Source of the DNA: Antitrichia curtipendula
Lineage: Eukaryota; Streptophyta; Bryopsida; Hypnales; Leucodontaceae
Assembly (NCBI GenBank): GCA_951230915.1
Contig: OX579638.1
Span: forward strand, 18,618,696 to 18,682,695
Length of the DNA stretch: 64,000 nucleotides
Direction of reading: 5' to 3'
Shown here: in pieces, positions 60,652 through 64,000 of the stretch
Position numbering within the stretch: position 1 is the first letter of the stretch
Layout: every line of letters begins with the position of its first letter
Program-made: the position numbers and the translations under genes
Notes under the pieces: model-generated
Told to the model about the DNA's origin: nothing
The model's database searches: none
The model's input: only the letters and a program-made list of their open reading frames with translations

Positions 60652-60879
60652 TGGTTTAGACTATGCAGTCTAAATCACTCTAAAGGGGGTGAGACTTGTT
60701 TTATGAACCCACAAGAATGGTTTAGACCGTGTGGTCTAAACCACTCTTAAGGAAGTGGGATCTGTTTTAGAAAACCACAAGAATGGTTTAGACTGCGTGG
60801 TCTAAACCACTCTTACGAGCCGGGGTGAGACCTGCATTAGTATCGCACAAAAAAGGTTTAGACCACACGATCTAAACCA
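60652..60879. repeat. Array of four palindromic repeats, period 66-70 bp
   Basis: Each unit holds a TGGTTTAGAC arm, a 4-6-nt centre and the reverse-complement GTCTAAACCA arm, followed by CTCTTA/CTCTAA and a GGTGAGAC-type spacer ending in CACAAGAA. Palindromes lie at 60652-60676, 60718-60743, 60784-60809 and 60854-60879. Several compensating base changes keep the stem paired. A weaker related unit (GTTGCAGTCTGAACTA) precedes at about 60595. Confidence 0.85.
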
Positions 60880-61017
60880 CTCTTAAGCAAAAAATTACAT
60901 TCTCCAAAAGTTAATGTGTTTTCTTATCTTTAAGAAAATTCAAAAAATCAAGTCAAAAATTGAAATCATAGGAACCTACCCAAATTTTCCAGTGTCCCCT
61001 TGGCTTTTAGGGATTAA

Positions 61018-61950
61018 GTTCTCCATATATGTGCATTTGAACTTCAAAGTGTATTTTAGGGGTACTAAATGTCCTTCAATGAATTTAGAGCACTTTATTG
61101 TCATCTAATTTTCTAAGATGAAGCATTATAGGTGGATATATTGTTTGTCAATTTTTTTTCATAATCCTTATTATTTAAATTGCATTAGTATAAGGATCTT
61201 AGATTTTAGGTCAAATTATACAATATCCTAGAATTGATTAATCCTCTATTAATACAACTTTGAACTTGCTTTGCTAGTATTGCTACAACATATGGTTCAT
61301 AGACAACACATTTGCATCCAACAATTGAAAACACAACACATTTGAAGCTAAGGGTAGGTTCCCACTTGGCCTTACGTACTACCCAAATGAATGGTTATTT
61401 ATAAGCCATGTCCTATAAAGGTTTGAAAGTGGATTTGCTCTGGTGCCCATAGTGGAGGAAGGTTTAAGTATTTTATGTATTAAAAAAGTGAGGCAGCATC
61501 CACACCAAGCGTGGTGTTATCAACTTTGGGGGGCCAAGTCCATCACTTTTATTACCAAGTGTTCACATCTGCTTGTCGATAGGGATGTTAACGTAGTCGT
61601 ATTGGGGCGTGCTGAGGTCGAGCAGGGTCATTGTCGTAAAACCACAGTGTTGCATTTTAGCTCTTTCATTGAATTTTTGCACTGTCGTTGACCTCTTGTG
61701 AATGCTTTTTTTTTTGGCATTGCTTTGAATTCCTATCTTGGAGGTAAAATTTCAATCGCAATCCAAATTGATTTAAGAAAATTGTCCTTCAAAAATGCGG
61801 TGTACAAATTTTTTATGTGGATGCATCGTATTGCAGAATTCTCTCCTCTACTTGCATGCACCTGGCGGATTAGGGTTCATATACATTGGATTCTTCTTTT
61901 TTGGCCTTCACCATTGAGTTTTCTTTTGTCTGTTCTTTTGTTACTGTATA
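61018..61950. other. Region with an open but unrecognised frame
   Basis: Plus frame 61443-61950 is open apart from one TGA (61689-61691). It lacks any pattern I recognise, and its C-terminal part is hydrophobic (WILLFWPSPLSFLLSVLLLL). It runs into the MITE at 61951. It could be a decayed gene. Confidence 0.35.
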
Positions 61951-62222
61951 AGGTAGGTACACCCAAATATGCCACTGACCTTAAACTGCCATCTATACTA
62001 TGTGTACATCTCCAAAATCAGTTCTGTACCTATGTGGAAGAAACGCTTTTAGAACCAAACTTTGTTCCTTAATAGCATTTGCATAAAGTATCCAAATGCC
62101 ATGTTCTCTGGTGTGTTGGAACCTCTTTCCACTTGCCTACAAGAACATATGAAAATTTGACCAGTCTAATAATAGTAACTAGGCTCAGTAGCAAAAAGTG
62201 GCGGTTTTGGGTGTACCTACTT
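61951..62222. mobile_element. Complete MITE (GTAGGTACACCC family) with TA target duplication
   Basis: The left end is AGGTAGGTACACCCAAA and the right end, reverse-complemented, AAGTAGGTACACCCAAA. The inverted similarity extends over about 27 bp to GCCACT. TA flanks both sides (61949-61950 and 62223-62224). The element is 272 bp with no coding capacity. A partial copy lies at 9236-9479. The TA duplication suggests a Tc1/mariner-type mover (family knowledge). Confidence 0.85.
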
Positions 62223-62224
62223 TA

Positions 62225-63859
62225 CATGCCTTCCTTTTGTCTGATGACTGCATAGGCTTTTCATGAGGTAGGCCTCCAACACTTCCTTGGGTACTGTGCC
62301 TCACTTTCAATGTGGGATTTGTTTTTGCAGACTCGAAGGAGCAATTGGATTCATAAAAAGAATATAGTGAAACAAAGTGCAAGTGTTGAAAAAATCCCCT
62401 CCAATTGTAGTACCAATGCAAGAGCTAGAAAGCATGAGTGCAGGAAAATACAAAAGGAAGTAAGAAAAAACTATATTCCAAAGATTACTTTGTAATTCCA
62501 ATAGGAAGGGGGGCAAATGCACCTTTCATTTTGCAGAGAATTCAAAATATTATCACAATTCAAGAAGATGACGTCGCATTTCTTTACGTGTACAATTGTC
62601 TTGTGGCCGCCTCCTCTTGTCATAGGTTGTGCCCTCTTTATGCTGTAATTCAAGTAAAAGTTAGAAGCGGTCCTCTATAATATGCCCTTGGGATCTCCAA
62701 TAGCTAAGAGTGGCCATAAATTCCTGAAATCTACATTTGTAGAAGATACAAAAGTTCTTGTTACCAATGACTTTGGTAGTGGCGGGCCAAAACCTGTCAA
62801 ATGGTTAATAATTGTACTATTGCTTTTACGGTCATAACACATCAAGTGCCAACTAGGTTCAGTGAATACCAAACAACACAGATGAGAACAAGCAAGCACT
62901 TATTACTCCTTTATGAATGAAATAACAATCCCCTAATGTCAAGTGGGAATGGCCCCTAACACTCTCAAACTCTATTTTTCTCTAAAACAAGTGACAAAAC
63001 TAAAAAAACAAAACATAAATATATAGAAATTTAAAAAAACCCTCAAAACTCAAAACTTCAAACTAGGGCCCTAAAGTATTACTACTTGGTTTAGGGCCAA
63101 ACCATGAAGATTGCACGCACAACATATAGTTCACCTAAGTACAGCATGAAAACATCACCATTATATTTTACAAAAATATAAAACAATCTAAAATCCAAGC
63201 ATCAATAGTGCACCAAAGTACTTACAATTCACAACTATTTAATCATGACAATAAACTCCCATAGAGCTTTCTGATGGCTTGAAAAGGTTTTATATAAAGT
63301 CATTTTTTGAATGAATGAAAGTGAAATTTTCATTAACTTTGAATACTTCTATCTTGCAATCTATGAAGCCAAATGGACTAAAAAAAAATTCTGCACATTT
63401 CACTACAACATAGGAAAACAATGTGTGGTTGAAATCATGAATTAAATCATTCCTTTCCCAATTTTCACTCAATGCACTAATATAACAATTTTAGAACAAT
63501 TTTAGGACCATTAGCTCAAATTCTAGTATACGTAAATGTAAAAATAATAAATTATTTTCTATTCTTTGTCTTCTGTACTTGATTTAGTAAAGGAAATATT
63601 TGTATTGACCTTTGGAATTTTCCAAAAAATAAGTTCTCCAAAAAAAGTTGAATCTTGCTCATGAAGTTGCTTATTAGGGGACATTCTCTTTATGCAAGAT
63701 GATTGGGGGTATGCTAGACACCTCTATAATTCTTGAAAATTGGCATGCAAGTAACTAACATAACTACCTAATCAATTATCCAAATCCACAAAGTTGGATA
63801 GTGCCTCCTTTTCTACAATGTATGTTGATCCTATTGGCCCGGCAGGTCCCTCCATTTTT
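62225..63859. other. Region without a recognised gene
   Basis: Open frames at 62310-62899 on both strands look moderately protein-like (for example GSPIAKSGHKFLKSTFVED on plus) but match nothing I know and are interrupted. The remainder is AT-rich. Confidence 0.4.
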
Positions 63860-64000
63860 TTTCTTCCTAACTTCAAATATTAAAATCTCACAATCTACAA
63901 GGTCAAATGGGTTCAATACTTTCCCACAATTTCTATATTTGTCTATTTTAAATTGATATGGTTGAAAATTTGAAATATATTTTTATATTTCACTTATGCT
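63860..64000. repeat. Fragment of the TTAA-type repeat family at the window edge
   Basis: It contains TTCAAATATTAAAATCTCAC, AATCTACAAGGTCAAATGGG and a following block comparable to 18530-18600. It continues beyond the window. Confidence 0.45.

Larger units (their letters stand above)
57727..61013. mobile_element. TTAA-flanked element split by nested insertions
   Basis: The left end, TTAA (57723-57726) then CCCCTAAAGTCCCAAGGGC, pairs with the right end TCCCTAAAAGCCAAGGGG (reverse-complemented) next to TTAA 61014-61017. The left part to about 58800 and right part from about 60888 together follow the 844-bp copy at 32265-33108. Between them lie a MITE (58209-58582), a fragment of another copy ending at TTAA 59040-59043, a dispersed repeat (59310-59524) and a palindrome array (60652-60879). 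No coding sequence survives. Confidence 0.65.

Noticed and set aside
60652..60879. CRISPR-like regular array
   Set aside because: The spacers are related to each other, only four units exist, and the context is eukaryotic transposon DNA.

Overview
This window looks like intergenic nuclear DNA from a land plant with a large, transposon-dominated genome. It is strongly AT-rich by eye and has no intact gene that I can support. The plant assignment rests on a truncated exon of a plant-type 2-oxoglutarate dioxygenase (9047-9235), a Ty1/copia-type gag remnant (901-1101) and a hAT transposase relic with a TTF-type zinc finger (40755-42760). The DUF6729-type transposase and Tet-like oxygenase relics would be more expected in a non-seed plant than in a flowering plant, but that is inference and I do not name a species. 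There is one assembly gap of 200 N (21916-22115).

Layout. 1-17 kb is dominated by one DNA-transposon family present in four copies in the same orientation (1230-2190, 3846-8950, 11381-13990, 14708-16948). Each starts with a GC-rich hairpin followed by a polypurine tract. The copy at 3846-8950 still carries a decayed minus-strand transposase gene of about 1,130 codons with a DUF6729-like Cys region and a DDE-type core. 17-24.6 kb holds elements flanked by TTAA, the gap and a more GC-rich non-coding block. 24.6-37 kb is AT-rich and contains a decayed Tet-like 2OG-Fe(II) oxygenase gene (28639-29612, minus), another TTAA element and a three-unit tandem repeat. 37-45 kb holds a GT-rich repeat block, a CpG-rich hAT-type MITE with target duplication, a hAT transposase pseudogene, and an unrecognised 410-codon pseudogene with five in-frame stops. 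45-55 kb is mostly featureless apart from inverted repeats and one more TTAA element. 55-57 kb carries a second, different 2OG-dioxygenase-like pseudogene with a possible SWIM motif. 57.7-61 kb is a TTAA element broken up by nested insertions, including a MITE with an exact 8-bp target duplication and an array of four short palindromes. A MITE with TA target duplication lies at 61951-62222; its second copy at 9236 cuts the plant dioxygenase exon.

Nothing here appears to work as a functioning pathway. The point of interest is the set of mobile-element proteins. A DUF6729/DDE transposase and two distinct 2OG-Fe(II) oxygenases, one clearly of the Tet-like class known from transposon-rich fungal genomes, lie within 64 kb of plant DNA. 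The Tet-like gene shows codon damage that fits C-to-T decay of methylated DNA. Whether such oxygenases belong to the same elements as the transposases cannot be settled from this window alone.
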